64,000 nucleotides of DNA from Paenibacillus periandrae (GCF_022458865.1 NZ_JAJNMU010000019.1:62001-126000); one strand, 5' to 3'. Positions 17,052 through 27,103 are shown, counted from the first letter of the stretch. Program-made: numbers and translations. Notes: a model not told the origin generated them from the sequence alone.

Positions 17052-19259
17052 ATGGCAGACTATACTCAAGTTGGAAAGCTTCAGGTTGCTACGGTACTTT
17101 ATAATTTTATCAATTCGCAAGCGCTTCCCGGGACAGGTGTAGATGGTGCGTTTTTTTGGTCTGAGCTGGATACATTAGTCCATGAATTGGCCCCCAAGAA
17201 CAAGGCTCTTTTGGTCAGACGGGATGAGATTCAGCAGCTGTTGAATGTTTGGCATATCAATAATAAGAACAACTTTGATTTTGATGCCTACAAGGCTTAT
17301 TTGCAGGAAATCGGGTATTTGGAGCCGATAGCAGCAGATTTCAAAGTGACAACCGAAAATGTCGATGATGAAATTGCCGTACAGGCCGGACCTCAGCTGG
17401 TTGTACCTGTCAATAATGCCCGTTATGCGCTGAATGCGGCGAACGCTCGCTGGGGCAGCCTGTATGATGCGCTTTATGGAACAGATGCGATCAGTGATGA
17501 GGGCGGAGCTGAACGTCAAGCTGCCTATAATCCGGTACGTGGGGATAAAGTTATTGCCTTTGCCAAAAATTTTCTCGATCAGTCGGCACCGCTCAGCGAA
17601 GGCTCTCATCAGGATGCGGTTGCTTACACAGTTGCAGATGGCCAATTATCGGTATCGCTTAAGGATGGAACGGTAACGGGACTGCACAAGGCTGCCCAAT
17701 TTACAGGCTACCAAGGACAAGCAGCAAGTCCTTCTGCAGTGCTGCTTCGCAATAATGGACTTCATTTTGAAATTCAGATTGATCGTACTCATGCCATTGG
17801 CCGGACGGATGGTGCAGGAGTGAAGGATATCGTCATGGAAGCTGCGCTAACCACGATCATGGACTGTGAGGATTCGGTAACTGCGGTCGATGCTGAGGAT
17901 AAGGTGCTTGTATACAGCAGCTGGCTGGGACTGATGAAGGGTGATCTGCAGGCGGTTTTTACCAAAGGCAGCAGCACGGTGACACGATCGATGAACCCGG
18001 ACCGCAGCTATACATCACCAACTGGTGAAGCGATCAGCCTGCCCGGACGTTCCCTGTTATTTGTTCGGAATGTGGGACACTTGATGACGATCAATGCCAT
18101 TCTTGATCAGGATGGTCAGGAGATTCCCGAAGGCATTATGGATGCGGTGATGACCAGCTTGATTGCCAAGCATACGTTACTCGGGAACGGCCCTTACCAG
18201 AATTCTGCGAAGGGATCCGTCTATATCGTGAAGCCCAAAATGCATGGTTCGGCGGAAGCGGCTTTTGCCAATGAATTGTTTGATCGTGTCGAGGATATGC
18301 TTGGCTTGAAGCGGAACACGCTTAAAATAGGGGTGATGGACGAAGAACGTCGCACTTCATTGAATCTGAAAAATTGCATTCGTGAAGTCAAGGAACGGAT
18401 CGTCTTCATCAATACCGGTTTCCTTGACCGTACAGGTGATGAAATGCACACTTCCATGGAAGCAGGCCCCATGATCCGTAAAAGCGAAATGAAAACTTCC
18501 CGGTGGCTGCAAAGCTACGAGAAATCGAACGTCAATGTCGGTTTGGATTGCGGTCTTCAGGGTCGCGCCCAGATTGGTAAAGGGATGTGGGCGATGCCGG
18601 ATTTGATGAGCGATATGCTAAAGCAAAAGATCGGGCATCCACAAGCAGGTGCCAATACGGCATGGGTTCCTTCACCAACAGCGGCTGCCCTTCATGCACT
18701 GCATTATCATCAGGTCGATGTGCAGCAGGTTCAGGATCACCTCAAGCAATCGATCAGCGATTTACGCGACGATATTTTGCACATTCCACTGGAAAATAAC
18801 CCGCAATGGAGCGCTGAACAAATTCAACAGGAGTTGGATAATAACGCTCAGGGGATATTGGGCTACGTGGTTCGCTGGGTCGAACAGGGAATCGGCTGCT
18901 CCAAGGTACCGGATATTAACAATATAGGTCTGATGGAAGATCGCGCTACGCTGCGTATTTCCAGCCAGCACATCGCCAATTGGCTGCACCATGGTATATG
19001 TACGAAGGAGCAGGTTCAGGAAACGCTGAAGCGGATGGCCGCTGTAGTTGATGGACAAAATGCTGCCGATCCGGTTTATCGTCCGATGGCCGCGGATTTC
19101 GATCGGTCGATTTCCTTTCAGGCCGCATGTGAGCTCGTATTTGAGGGATATCATCAGCCGAATGGCTATACAGAACCGATCTTGCATCGTCGTCGGATTG
19201 AATACAAATCCAGTGCAGCTGAAAGCCTGAGTTACCTAAATTGCAAGCCGCCGTTATGA
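17052..19259 (+). CDS. glcB: Malate synthase G
   Basis: A 735-residue enzyme that condenses glyoxylate with acetyl-CoA to malate in the glyoxylate/glycolate pathway. Length and motifs match the monomeric G isoform (about 720-730): TTIMDCEDSVTAVDAEDK, RNVGHLMT, GVMDEERRTSLNLKNCI and INTGFLDRTGDEMHTSMEAG, which include the catalytic Arg and Mg-binding acidic residues. The ATG has AGGAGGAATAAC upstream; an in-frame ATG 75 nt earlier lies within the palindrome region and is not favoured. No isocitrate lyase gene is adjacent, so it may serve glycolate or purine-derived glyoxylate use. Confidence 0.95.
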   Translation: MADYTQVGKLQVATVLYNFINSQALPGTGVDGAFFWSELDTLVHELAPKNKALLVRRDEIQQLLNVWHINNKNNFDFDAYKAYLQEIGYLEPIAADFKVTTENVDDEIAVQAGPQLVVPVNNARYALNAANARWGSLYDALYGTDAISDEGGAERQAAYNPVRGDKVIAFAKNFLDQSAPLSEGSHQDAVAYTVADGQLSVSLKDGTVTGLHKAAQFTGYQGQAASPSAVLLRNNGLHFEIQIDRTHAIGRTDGAGVKDIVMEAALTTIMDCEDSVTAVDAEDKVLVYSSWLGLMKGDLQAVFTKGSSTVTRSMNPDRSYTSPTGEAISLPGRSLLFVRNVGHLMTINAILDQDGQEIPEGIMDAVMTSLIAKHTLLGNGPYQNSAKGSVYIVKPKMHGSAEAAFANELFDRVEDMLGLKRNTLKIGVMDEERRTSLNLKNCIREVKERIVFINTGFLDRTGDEMHTSMEAGPMIRKSEMKTSRWLQSYEKSNVNVGLDCGLQGRAQIGKGMWAMPDLMSDMLKQKIGHPQAGANTAWVPSPTAAALHALHYHQVDVQQVQDHLKQSISDLRDDILHIPLENNPQWSAEQIQQELDNNAQGILGYVVRWVEQGIGCSKVPDINNIGLMEDRATLRISSQHIANWLHHGICTKEQVQETLKRMAAVVDGQNAADPVYRPMAADFDRSISFQAACELVFEGYHQPNGYTEPILHRRRIEYKSSAAESLSYLNCKPPL

Positions 19260-19272
19260 ACGGCGGTTTTTT
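19247..19272 (+). terminator. Terminator overlapping the glcB stop codon
   Basis: 8-bp stem CCGCCGTT / AACGGCGG with an ATG loop, followed by six T. The stop codon lies in the loop and right arm. Confidence 0.85.
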
Positions 19273-19407
19273 CTGTCTGAATAGCTGCAAAACAAACGGA
19301 TGCACAAAAAAAGGAGATGGATTAGTAGATAGGAAGAGGAGATATTTGTTATATACTGAATGTTAACTATATCAAATGAAAAAAGTTATTGATTGGAGGC
19401 TGGAAAA

Positions 19408-19758
19408 ATGAAGGTAAAGCGCATCGTCACCAATATAGAAACGAAGGATATTACAGCGGCAAAATCCTTTTATCAGGATGTGCTCGGACTTGAGCTATTG
19501 ATGGACCATGGCTGGATTGGAACCTACGGCTCTGATGAGGAGATGAGCATTCAAATCAGCTTTGCCTCACAGGGGGGCAGCGGGACACCTGTGCCTGACC
19601 TATCAATCGAGGTTGATGATGTCGATGATGCGCTTGAACGCATGAAGAAGGCTGGTTTTCCAATACAATATGGGCCGGTTGATGAGCCATGGGGCGTGCG
19701 GCGCTTCTACGTTCGCGATCCATTTGGCAGGGTGGTTAACATTCTGGCTCATGTATAA
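19408..19758 (+). CDS. VOC-superfamily (glyoxalase-like) protein
   Basis: A 116-residue single-domain VOC protein (MKVKRIVTNIETKDITAAKS; FYQDVLGLELLMDHGWIGTY; VRRFYVRDPFGRVVNILAHV) of the glyoxalase/bleomycin-resistance fold. Two such beta-alpha-beta-beta-beta units dimerise to make a metal site. Function ranges from lyases to antibiotic binding; nothing here decides. The ATG at 19408 has GGAGGCTGG 5 nt upstream; the in-frame TTG at 19393 overlaps this site. It is apparently monocistronic between malate synthase and the kinase operon. Confidence 0.8.
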   Translation: MKVKRIVTNIETKDITAAKSFYQDVLGLELLMDHGWIGTYGSDEEMSIQISFASQGGSGTPVPDLSIEVDDVDDALERMKKAGFPIQYGPVDEPWGVRRFYVRDPFGRVVNILAHV

Positions 19759-19960
19759 TCAATCTTAAAAAGCAGACTTTTTCCTTAAATAGCTTCATTC
19801 TCAATGGCATGTACAACCCTATATAATGAAGAGATCGTCCCTGTATCCGATTCGGATGCGGGGATTTGTTTTTGCAATAGGTGCTGGTATGATAATGACA
19901 GGCTTTATCCTGTAACAACTATAATTACTTATCATCATAACCTTGGAGGCGGAGAACGGT

Positions 19961-21760
19961 ATGGCGAGCACCAAACTGTTTCGCTTGAAAAATAGCATTT
20001 TTGCCAAATTCACGTTTTCGTTTATCACGGTTGGATTGATTCCGCTGCTCATTATCAGCTATATGTCACTAACGACTTTTTCCGGTTATATGGAGCGTTA
20101 TGCTGTCAGTAATTTTGAACAGATGCTGTTGTTCGCAAACAAAAATGTTGAGGATATGCACACGCGATACAATAACATCTCCAAAGGGATGTATACGTAT
20201 GCGGTTGATGGATATGGTCCACTTGGTGAGGCGATTATGGTGCAGAGCAGGATGGAGGATCGTCGTTTGCGTAACACCCTGAGTGATTTTGTCCTCTCGA
20301 TTCTGTATTCCGATCCCTATTTAAATAATGTATTGTTTGTGCTGCCTAACGGGCAAGTTCAAATGCTGAATCGGGAGAGCCGTACCTTGGACACGCAATA
20401 TATGTTCCCGCCTGAGGCTTGGCAAGCACGTTTAAGCGATAATCCCAAAGGACTTCTGTTTATTCCAACACATCCGGAAAGGTACATTATCGGCTCCAGC
20501 CGCAATGTGATGACGTTCGGACGAAATTTGCTTGATGTGACCGGACCTGTTAATGCACAAGCGCATGTATTGGGCACTATGTACATGGATGTTAATAGCG
20601 GTGCGTTTGACGAGGTGTTTAATCGAATGGTGCTCGGTGCCAAGGATGAGATTTATGTGGTGAATAATGAAGGCATCTGCTTATACAGCAATCAACCCGA
20701 CAAGATTGGCAGTCACTATATAGCGAAGGATTCCAATGGTTATCTCCATTTGCAGCGCGAGATTGCGAGCACCGGCTGGCTTGTCGTTGGCGATTTTTAT
20801 AAACAGGAAATGTTTTTGGCTGTGGAACGTATAATACGATCCATTACAATTGTCATTTGTATATGCATGATATCTCTGATTGCCGTTGCTATCTGGTTCT
20901 CTAACCGATTCTCTATCCCGATTCGGATGCTTACGCGGCAAATGGCCAAGATGGAGTCGGGTAATATGGATATTCAGGTGACGGTGTTGAGCAATGATGA
21001 GATGGGGCTGCTGGCCCGCGGCTTCAACAAAATGGTCATTCGACTGCGAAGCTTCATTGATGAAGTATATGTGGCCCAAATCAAGCAGAAGCAGGCAGAG
21101 CTGAATGCATTGAAAAGCCAGATTCGCCCTCATTATTTATACAACACCTTGGAAGTGATTCGAATGAGTGCTGTTGCTAATGATGATAACGAGGTTGGCG
21201 ATATGATTCATTCGTTGTCCAATCAGCTCAAATATGTATTGAATTCAGGTGAAGAAAGTGTAACCGTGCTTGACGAAAAAACGAACATCGAGCAATATTT
21301 TCGCTTGATGGTCATGCGCTATGGCGAGCATAAGCTCGAAATCGAGTTTCGAATCGACCCGGATTATTTGAACTGCAGCATGCCTAAGCTGTCTTTGCAG
21401 CCAATAGTTGAGAACGCCGTTTATCATGGCATCATGCCCAAAGCAGGTAAAGGTAAAATTCGAATATCGGTGGAGCTGGTCGCCAAGGACAAGATTGCGA
21501 TTATCGTAGATGATGACGGAGTTGGCATAGCTGAGGATAGGCTGCTATCGATCAGACAGAAGCTTGCGGGGCAGGTTGATCAAGAGCAAGCGGCTACCAG
21601 CATCGGCATGAAAAATGTTCATGACCGTATTGTAGCGTTGTATGGCGATGAGTACGGCCTTGAAATGAACAGTAAACCGTCGATTGGAACCTCTGTACGA
21701 ATGACCATTCCACTCATAAGGGAGTTGAACAGCCTTGCTGAAAGCCGTAATAGCCGATGA
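19961..21760 (+). CDS. YesM-type sensor histidine kinase
   Basis: A 599-residue membrane kinase with a TM helix near residues 25-48, an extracellular Cache-like sensor region of about 240 residues, a second TM (ITIVICICMISLIAVAIWF), a HAMP segment (RQMAKMESGNMDIQVTV), a His_kinase dimerisation region with phospho-acceptor His in QIRPHYLYNTLEV, and HATPase_c (LQPIVENAVYHG; DDDGVGI). It overlaps the AraC-type regulator gene and precedes a sugar ABC operon, the usual carbohydrate-sensing YesMN arrangement. The start is ATG 19961 after GGAGGCGG, not the TTG six codons upstream. Confidence 0.9.
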   Translation: MASTKLFRLKNSIFAKFTFSFITVGLIPLLIISYMSLTTFSGYMERYAVSNFEQMLLFANKNVEDMHTRYNNISKGMYTYAVDGYGPLGEAIMVQSRMEDRRLRNTLSDFVLSILYSDPYLNNVLFVLPNGQVQMLNRESRTLDTQYMFPPEAWQARLSDNPKGLLFIPTHPERYIIGSSRNVMTFGRNLLDVTGPVNAQAHVLGTMYMDVNSGAFDEVFNRMVLGAKDEIYVVNNEGICLYSNQPDKIGSHYIAKDSNGYLHLQREIASTGWLVVGDFYKQEMFLAVERIIRSITIVICICMISLIAVAIWFSNRFSIPIRMLTRQMAKMESGNMDIQVTVLSNDEMGLLARGFNKMVIRLRSFIDEVYVAQIKQKQAELNALKSQIRPHYLYNTLEVIRMSAVANDDNEVGDMIHSLSNQLKYVLNSGEESVTVLDEKTNIEQYFRLMVMRYGEHKLEIEFRIDPDYLNCSMPKLSLQPIVENAVYHGIMPKAGKGKIRISVELVAKDKIAIIVDDDGVGIAEDRLLSIRQKLAGQVDQEQAATSIGMKNVHDRIVALYGDEYGLEMNSKPSIGTSVRMTIPLIRELNSLAESRNSR

Positions 21761-23321
21761 TGAACCGATCATTATTAAAGGCTTGAAAAAACTGATCCCA
21801 TGGGAAGCAATGGGGGTTCAAATTGTGGGCGAGGCCTGGACAGGCAGCGGGTTGCTGCAGCAGATTGAAGAGCATCAGCCAGACCTCGTGATCACGGATA
21901 TCAGCATGCCGGACGGCAGTGGAATTGATGTCATTAAGGAGATTGAAAAGCGCGATCTACGGACGCGGGTCATTTTTATTAGTGCTTATCAGGAGTTTTC
22001 CTATGCCAAGGATGCCCTTGCTTATGGTGCTGTCGAATATTTGGTGAAGCCGATTGATAAAGGTCTGCTGATCGATGCCGTGAACAAAGCGCTGCTGCTG
22101 CTTCGGGAGCATCATGAAGAACAATCCTCTAAGCATAAGCTGGCGGTTTATGAGCAGAAGGATCGTACAACGCAAATTGAGGAGCTGCTGGATCGGTTGC
22201 TGGAAGGCGATATTCGCGGTCATGAAGCGACCCGTAAGCTGCAGGAGCTGAGCCTTCAGGTTTCTCGTGAGCTATTAGTAACCGTAATGGCGGTAAGCTT
22301 CGTCAAGCAGGAAGACGACGGTCGTTGGGGCGATCATGAGAATCGATTGGTCATGTTCGCGATCACGAATGTAATTGAAGAAATGCTTCAGCAGCAGGCA
22401 GGCGGCTTCGTAATGCGCAAGCATGACAGTCTGTGTGTCATAGTCAATCATTCGGATGGGCAATGGATGCAAGCGTTGGCAGAAGATATAGTGAAGCAAA
22501 TTTATTATTATTTGAAAATACATATTTCCATAGGTAACGGATGTCCTGTACACCAGCTCGAACAACTGAGAACCTCGTACATGTCGGCGATAGATGCGCT
22601 CAAGAATCAATATTTTACCGGCAAGCAGTCTGTTATTCCGTGGACGTTCAATTTGCACCATCACCCGGTTACCGAAAGAAAGCTGAAGGAACGGGTAGCC
22701 GCTTTATTTCAGGCCATGCTTATTAGGGATGATGTCAGGCTGAATGATGAGCTGGAGGAGCTGTTCCTGATGATCGCTGCGACCTCGCAAGGAAGCAAGG
22801 AAATCGCGGTTACAACCTGCTTTGCCATGATCCGTGAACTCATAGAGGAAATCAATGGAATCAGCATGGCGATGCAGGAGTTGGAGCAGGAGCAGCAGAT
22901 GTGGCTATTGGAGATGCAGCAAATTCATAATTTCGATGAATTGAAGCACTATGTGGCAGGAAGAGTGAGGGAGCTGGCGGACAAACTGCTGTTTATGGGC
23001 AAGGAAGGCCAGCAGCTAAAGCAGGTTAAGGATTACATTGAGCAGCATTTCAATGAAAATATTACTCTGGAAAGCATGGCTGCTATGCTGTATATGAACC
23101 CTTACTATTTCAGCAGCTTTTTCAAAAAGCATACGCATGTCAATTTCAAGCATTACATCACGGATATTCGCATGAAGCACGCGGTCAAGCTGCTTCTTCA
23201 TACAGATCTGCTCGTATATGAAATTGCCGAGCGGGTTGGCTACAATAACCCCAGACATTTCAGTGATATGTTCAAAAAGCAATTCGGCAAGCTTCCACAG
23301 GAGTACAAAGCCCATAAATAA
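21735..23321 (+). CDS. YesN-type response regulator with AraC DNA-binding domain
   Basis: A 528-residue regulator. The N-terminal receiver domain (VIADDEPIIIKGLKKLIPWE; phospho-acceptor Asp in LVITDISMPDGSG; Lys in EYLVKPIDK) is followed by a long linker and a C-terminal AraC-type double helix-turn-helix (VKDYIEQHFNENITLESMAA; YEIAERVGYNNPRHFSDMFK). It probably activates the downstream sugar transporter genes when phosphorylated by the kinase. It starts at TTG 21735, 10 nt after GGGAG, overlapping the kinase by 26 nt. Confidence 0.9.
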   Translation: MLKAVIADDEPIIIKGLKKLIPWEAMGVQIVGEAWTGSGLLQQIEEHQPDLVITDISMPDGSGIDVIKEIEKRDLRTRVIFISAYQEFSYAKDALAYGAVEYLVKPIDKGLLIDAVNKALLLLREHHEEQSSKHKLAVYEQKDRTTQIEELLDRLLEGDIRGHEATRKLQELSLQVSRELLVTVMAVSFVKQEDDGRWGDHENRLVMFAITNVIEEMLQQQAGGFVMRKHDSLCVIVNHSDGQWMQALAEDIVKQIYYYLKIHISIGNGCPVHQLEQLRTSYMSAIDALKNQYFTGKQSVIPWTFNLHHHPVTERKLKERVAALFQAMLIRDDVRLNDELEELFLMIAATSQGSKEIAVTTCFAMIRELIEEINGISMAMQELEQEQQMWLLEMQQIHNFDELKHYVAGRVRELADKLLFMGKEGQQLKQVKDYIEQHFNENITLESMAAMLYMNPYYFSSFFKKHTHVNFKHYITDIRMKHAVKLLLHTDLLVYEIAERVGYNNPRHFSDMFKKQFGKLPQEYKAHK

Positions 23322-23464
23322 ACATCTTAAAAAAGGGTCATAACTCGCTTAAAAAACTTCATTCTCTGCTTTTAAGCCGTATGTTAGTCTTAATATATGG
23401 AAGAAAGCACTTTCATTGCAAGCTTCAATCCGATGAAATGAATGATAAACAGGGGGTCATATTA

Positions 23465-24805
23465 TTGAAAAAGCAAACATTAGGTGGACTGTTGGCACTA
23501 AGCATGGCAATAATTCCGGCACTTGCTGCTTGTTCTCAGGAGCAGAAGCCTGCTGACAAGACAGCAGGAGCCGGAGCAGCGCCGGCAGCGCAGATGGAAG
23601 CCAAGAAGCCGGTTTCCTTCACACTGGCGTACGCCGCAGGAGATCCTGCCCATAAGCAGGGCGTTGTGGACACCATTGCCGCCTTTAACAAAGCGAATCC
23701 AAATATCAAGATTGTTGATGTATCAAATAACTCATCGGCGACTTATCTGGAGTATTTGAAAACCAAGGATGCTGTTGGCGAGTTTCCGGATTTTGTGGAG
23801 ATGCGTGATACCCAATTATATGCGGATGCAGGCAAGCTGGCTGAGCTGCCAGCCGACCTCAAGGATTTGTTCAAGCTCACCGCACAGGTGAATGGCAAAT
23901 TCTACACCGCGCCGATTGCAGGCTCTGCCCCGCAGGGCATTATTTACAACAAGAAAATGTATAAGGATGCCGGTATCACACAGGAGCCCAAGACATATGC
24001 CGAATTTCTGGAAATTTGCGAAAAGCTGAAAGCCAAAGGGATTGCACCGCTGGTCGTTGGCGGCAAGGACATCTGGCATATGGGTTTTCTGATCAATAAG
24101 TTTCTGATCGATGATGTGTTCATCAAGGACCCGAACTGGAACGCCAAGCGCAATAAAGGAGAGGTCAGCTTCACGGATGCAGGACCTACCAAAGCAATGA
24201 AGGACTTCACGCAGCTGTTCGAAAAAGGCTATGTGGAAAAAGGCTTCCTGAGCACTGCGGATAATCAGACAACGTCCCTGCTCGTTACGAATAAAGCAGC
24301 CATGCTGTATTCAGGACCTTGGATGTTCAAGCAGATTCTTGATGCCGACCCTTCCTTTGAACTGGGCTTCTATGCACTTCCCGGCACTGACGGTAAAATC
24401 AATCTGGCTACATTGCCTAACCAGCAGGGCTGGTCGATGACCACGGAAGCGGCCAAAAATCCGGAAAAAGCAGCTGCTATGAAGCAGTTCATTCAGTTCT
24501 TCTTCGCCAAGGAGCAGTACGCTCATTATCTGGAGCTTGTTAGCGGCATCCCGACTACCAAGGAAAACATTACTTATAAAGCCATAGAGCCGCTGCAAAC
24601 CGTTTTGAAGGTTGTGAGTGACCCGAATACCGGGCATTCGATGCAAATTAACGGCTTCTGGGGAGACAATACGATGCCGGCTTCCTTCCGCAACTGGTTC
24701 TACAAGCTGTCACAAGACTGGGCAAGCGGTAAATTAACGGTGGAAGAGGCTATGAAGAAGTCTGATGAAGAGTGGAACACCGAGGTTAAAGCACTGAAAA
24801 AATAA
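23465..24805 (+). CDS. Sugar ABC transporter substrate-binding lipoprotein
   Basis: A 446-residue family-1 solute-binding protein. The signal peptide ends in the lipobox ALAAC, followed by a short Ala/Pro-rich linker and a maltose-type binding fold (FTLAYAAGDPAHKQGVVDTI; AAMLYSGPWMFKQI). The TTG start at 23465 has an AGGGGG site about 8 nt upstream and gives a normal lipoprotein signal; an upstream in-frame ATG would add a hydrophilic extension before it. It is the receptor for the two permeases downstream. The ATPase subunit is not encoded here, so a shared MsmX-type ATPase is likely. Confidence 0.9.
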   Translation: MKKQTLGGLLALSMAIIPALAACSQEQKPADKTAGAGAAPAAQMEAKKPVSFTLAYAAGDPAHKQGVVDTIAAFNKANPNIKIVDVSNNSSATYLEYLKTKDAVGEFPDFVEMRDTQLYADAGKLAELPADLKDLFKLTAQVNGKFYTAPIAGSAPQGIIYNKKMYKDAGITQEPKTYAEFLEICEKLKAKGIAPLVVGGKDIWHMGFLINKFLIDDVFIKDPNWNAKRNKGEVSFTDAGPTKAMKDFTQLFEKGYVEKGFLSTADNQTTSLLVTNKAAMLYSGPWMFKQILDADPSFELGFYALPGTDGKINLATLPNQQGWSMTTEAAKNPEKAAAMKQFIQFFFAKEQYAHYLELVSGIPTTKENITYKAIEPLQTVLKVVSDPNTGHSMQINGFWGDNTMPASFRNWFYKLSQDWASGKLTVEEAMKKSDEEWNTEVKALKK

Positions 24806-24814
24806 AGCATAATT

Positions 24815-24834
24815 GGACCCCCGCAAGGGGGTTC
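24815..24834. other. Stem-loop between binding-protein and permease genes
   Basis: GGACCCCC pairs with GGGGGTTCC (one bulge) around a GCAA loop, without a T-run. Hairpins here commonly protect the receptor mRNA and lower permease expression. Confidence 0.6.
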
Positions 24835-24857
24835 CGTTGTATAAAGGAGTAGAGCTT

Positions 24858-25760
24858 ATGTCTGCTGCACTGTCAACTAAACCAAGAAAATTCCGAATCT
24901 CGTATTCGCTCATATTCATACTGCCTGCATTTATCTTTTATGTGCTGTTCGTTGTGGTTCCGACGCTCAGCAGCGTTTACCTCAGCCTCACCTCCTGGGA
25001 TGGCGTCAGTCCCGATATCCGGTTCATTGGTCTGGATAATTTCGTGGAGCTGTGGAAGAGTGAGCGGGTTCATAATGCGTTGAAGAATACCTTGTTGCTA
25101 TCGGTAGCTCTGGTCATTCTGGAAAATGCCGCAGCGATCGTACTCGCCATGCTGGTTGATCAGGTTCGTTGGTTTCGTAATTTTTTTCGCAGTGCCTTTT
25201 ACTTGCCGGTGCTGTTAAGCGGTGTGGTCATGAGCTTTATATGGACTGTCATCTACAATTATAATTTCGGTGTGCTGAATCAACTGTTCGACAGCTGGGG
25301 ACTGGCAGCATTAAAAATAGATTGGCTCGGCGATACCCGTTATACGATGATTGCGATCATTGTCTCGATTGTATGGAAGTCAGCCGGCTATTATATGATC
25401 ATTTATTTGGCCGCGCTGCAAAGCGTACCACAGGAACTGATAGAGGCTGCCCGGATCGATGGAGCTAACCGCTGGCAGCAGTTCTGTCATATTACTTTCC
25501 CGTTGTTGGCTGGAGCCGTGACGGTATGTATGACATTATCGATGATTAATTCATTGAAGGTGTTCGATCAGATTGCGGTTATGACGGACGGAGGCCCAGG
25601 CTTCGCAACAGAAACCTTAACCTATATCGTTTACAAGGTTGGATTCGGGGAAATGCGTCAAGGCTATGGAACTGCCCTTGCACTGGCTTTATTCGGATTG
25701 ATTCTGGTCGTGTCATTGATTCAGGTGGCCCTGCTGCGTAAAAGAGAGGTGCAGTTGTAA
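24858..25760 (+). CDS. Sugar ABC transporter permease (MalF/UgpA type)
   Basis: A 300-residue inner-membrane permease with six predicted helices (first: LIFILPAFIFYVLFVVVPTL) and the coupling-loop motif EAARIDGANRWQQFCHITFP. The ATG at 24858 has AAGGAG 6 nt upstream; the in-frame codon 45 nt earlier lies in the intercistronic hairpin region. The stop codon overlaps the start of the partner permease by one base. It works with the receptor at 23465 in carbohydrate import. Confidence 0.92.
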   Translation: MSAALSTKPRKFRISYSLIFILPAFIFYVLFVVVPTLSSVYLSLTSWDGVSPDIRFIGLDNFVELWKSERVHNALKNTLLLSVALVILENAAAIVLAMLVDQVRWFRNFFRSAFYLPVLLSGVVMSFIWTVIYNYNFGVLNQLFDSWGLAALKIDWLGDTRYTMIAIIVSIVWKSAGYYMIIYLAALQSVPQELIEAARIDGANRWQQFCHITFPLLAGAVTVCMTLSMINSLKVFDQIAVMTDGGPGFATETLTYIVYKVGFGEMRQGYGTALALALFGLILVVSLIQVALLRKREVQL

Positions 25761-26590
25761 TGCGCAAACAACAGCTGATTTTTGAACTGCTGCTTCTGGC
25801 TGTAACGATCATTTTGGCTGTAATATTTTTGTTTCCATTTTATTTCAGTCTGATTTCTGCTTTCAAAAGCAACGGGCAAATTTTGCGGGATGCGGTTTCA
25901 TTTCCGAAAACCTTTTATTTGGAGAGCTTCAAGTTCCTGTGGGCCAAAACGGACTTTCCAACGGCTACGATGAACTCGGCGATTTTGACGATAGGTGGTA
26001 CCGTGATGATGATCGTGGTCATTCCAATGGCAGCTTATGCGTTGGAAAGAACGAACAAGGCTTGGACAAGCTGGATGTATGGCTTTTTTCTAGCTGGTAT
26101 TATGATCCCGTTTCAGGTGTATATGATTCCCTTATTCAAGGAGTTAAAGCTGTTAGGTCTGTATGGCTCGCTGCTGGGACCGATTGTCATTTATGTAGCG
26201 GGCTCGGTAAGCTTTGGGGTGCTGCTCTATACGAGCTTTCTCAAGGGCATTCCACGTGAGATTGAGGAAGCGGCAGAAATCGACGGCTGCACCAAGTACG
26301 GCATCTTTTGGAAAATCGTCTTTCCACTGCTTGGGCCTTGTACGGTCAGCATGGTCGTGTTGAATGGGTTGGGGATCTGGAACGATTTTCTGATGCCGAT
26401 GCTCGTATTGCCTTCAGACCAGCCGAAGACGGTAACGGTGGAAATCTTCACTTATGTAGGCGAATTTTCGACTCGGTGGGATATGGTATTTGCCGGAACG
26501 ATCATTTCCATGATCCCGGTGCTGGCAGCGTTTCTGTTCTTGCAGCAGTACTTTGTCAAAGGCATCGCATCAGGAGCTACCAAAGGCTGA
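25760..26590 (+). CDS. Sugar ABC transporter permease (MalG/UgpE type)
   Basis: A 276-residue partner permease with six helices and the coupling loop EEAAEIDGCTKYGIFWKIVF. Its ATG shares a base with the upstream TAA (TAATG), giving tight translational coupling. The operon ends here with a strong bidirectional terminator. There is no sugar hydrolase gene adjacent, so the transported saccharide cannot be named. Confidence 0.92.
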   Translation: MRKQQLIFELLLLAVTIILAVIFLFPFYFSLISAFKSNGQILRDAVSFPKTFYLESFKFLWAKTDFPTATMNSAILTIGGTVMMIVVIPMAAYALERTNKAWTSWMYGFFLAGIMIPFQVYMIPLFKELKLLGLYGSLLGPIVIYVAGSVSFGVLLYTSFLKGIPREIEEAAEIDGCTKYGIFWKIVFPLLGPCTVSMVVLNGLGIWNDFLMPMLVLPSDQPKTVTVEIFTYVGEFSTRWDMVFAGTIISMIPVLAAFLFLQQYFVKGIASGATKG

Positions 26591-26620
26591 GCAGCATAGA
26601 TAAGCATGAATTAGATAAAA

Positions 26621-26667
26621 AAGAACCTTCAGCCTGTCACAATAGTGGGTCTGAAGGTTCTTCTTTT
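26621..26667. terminator. Bidirectional terminator between sugar ABC operon and HxlR gene
   Basis: 12-bp stem AAGAACCTTCAG / CTGAAGGTTCTT with an 18-nt loop, T-rich on the right and A-rich on the left, serving both convergent units. Confidence 0.85.
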
Positions 26668-26670
26668 GCA

Positions 26671-27021
26671 TTATTCAAGCATTGTCTCATCATCGGCTAC
26701 AACTTGAATCCAATTCTCCGACCATATTTCGATTTCTTTGATCAACGGGGCTAAAGCATGTCCCTTGTCTGTTAATGAATATTGGATGCGTACAGGGGTT
26801 TCCGGAAACACTTCTCTCAGGACGATCCCCTCCTGCTCTAATTCTTTAAGACGTTCTGACAGCAGTCTACCGCTAACAGGAAGCGCAGTCTCTAGGGAGT
26901 GAAATCGCTGGGTGCCGCTCATCAATTGATAAATAATGAGGATTGACCAGCGTTTGCTTAACAACTGCATTCCTTTTTCGACTCTCGGACATAATGAAAA
27001 TGGAATCACAGGCGTATTCAT
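26671..27021 (-). CDS. HxlR-family (DUF24) transcriptional regulator
   Basis: A 116-residue winged-helix regulator of the HxlR/YodB/CatR type (CPRVEKGMQLLSKRWSILII; LLSERLKELEQEGIVLREVF; YSLTDKGHALAPLI). The conserved N-terminal Cys (Cys in SLCPRVE) is present; in YodB and CatR this residue senses quinones and electrophiles. The ATG at 27021 has GAGGTGATC upstream, and the alternative GTG lies inside that site. It diverges from the CatE-like dioxygenase gene, whose promoter carries two matching inverted repeats, so it is probably a repressor of that gene. Confidence 0.87.
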   Translation of the reverse strand: MNTPVIPFSLCPRVEKGMQLLSKRWSILIIYQLMSGTQRFHSLETALPVSGRLLSERLKELEQEGIVLREVFPETPVRIQYSLTDKGHALAPLIKEIEIWSENWIQVVADDETMLE

Positions 27022-27079
27022 AGGTATGATCACCTCGCATTGTTGTAGATTTTCTTTTATTATATACTATTTATTATTA

Positions 27080-27096
27080 AGTTACAAAAAGTAAAT
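27080..27096. promoter_or_regulatory. Upstream operator copy for the HxlR-family regulator
   Basis: AGTTAC-AAAAA-GTAAAT, an imperfect inverted repeat with the same half-site and spacing as the perfect copy at 27134-27150. It lies just upstream of the -35 box. Confidence 0.55.
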
Positions 27097-27103
27097 ATTA
27101 AAC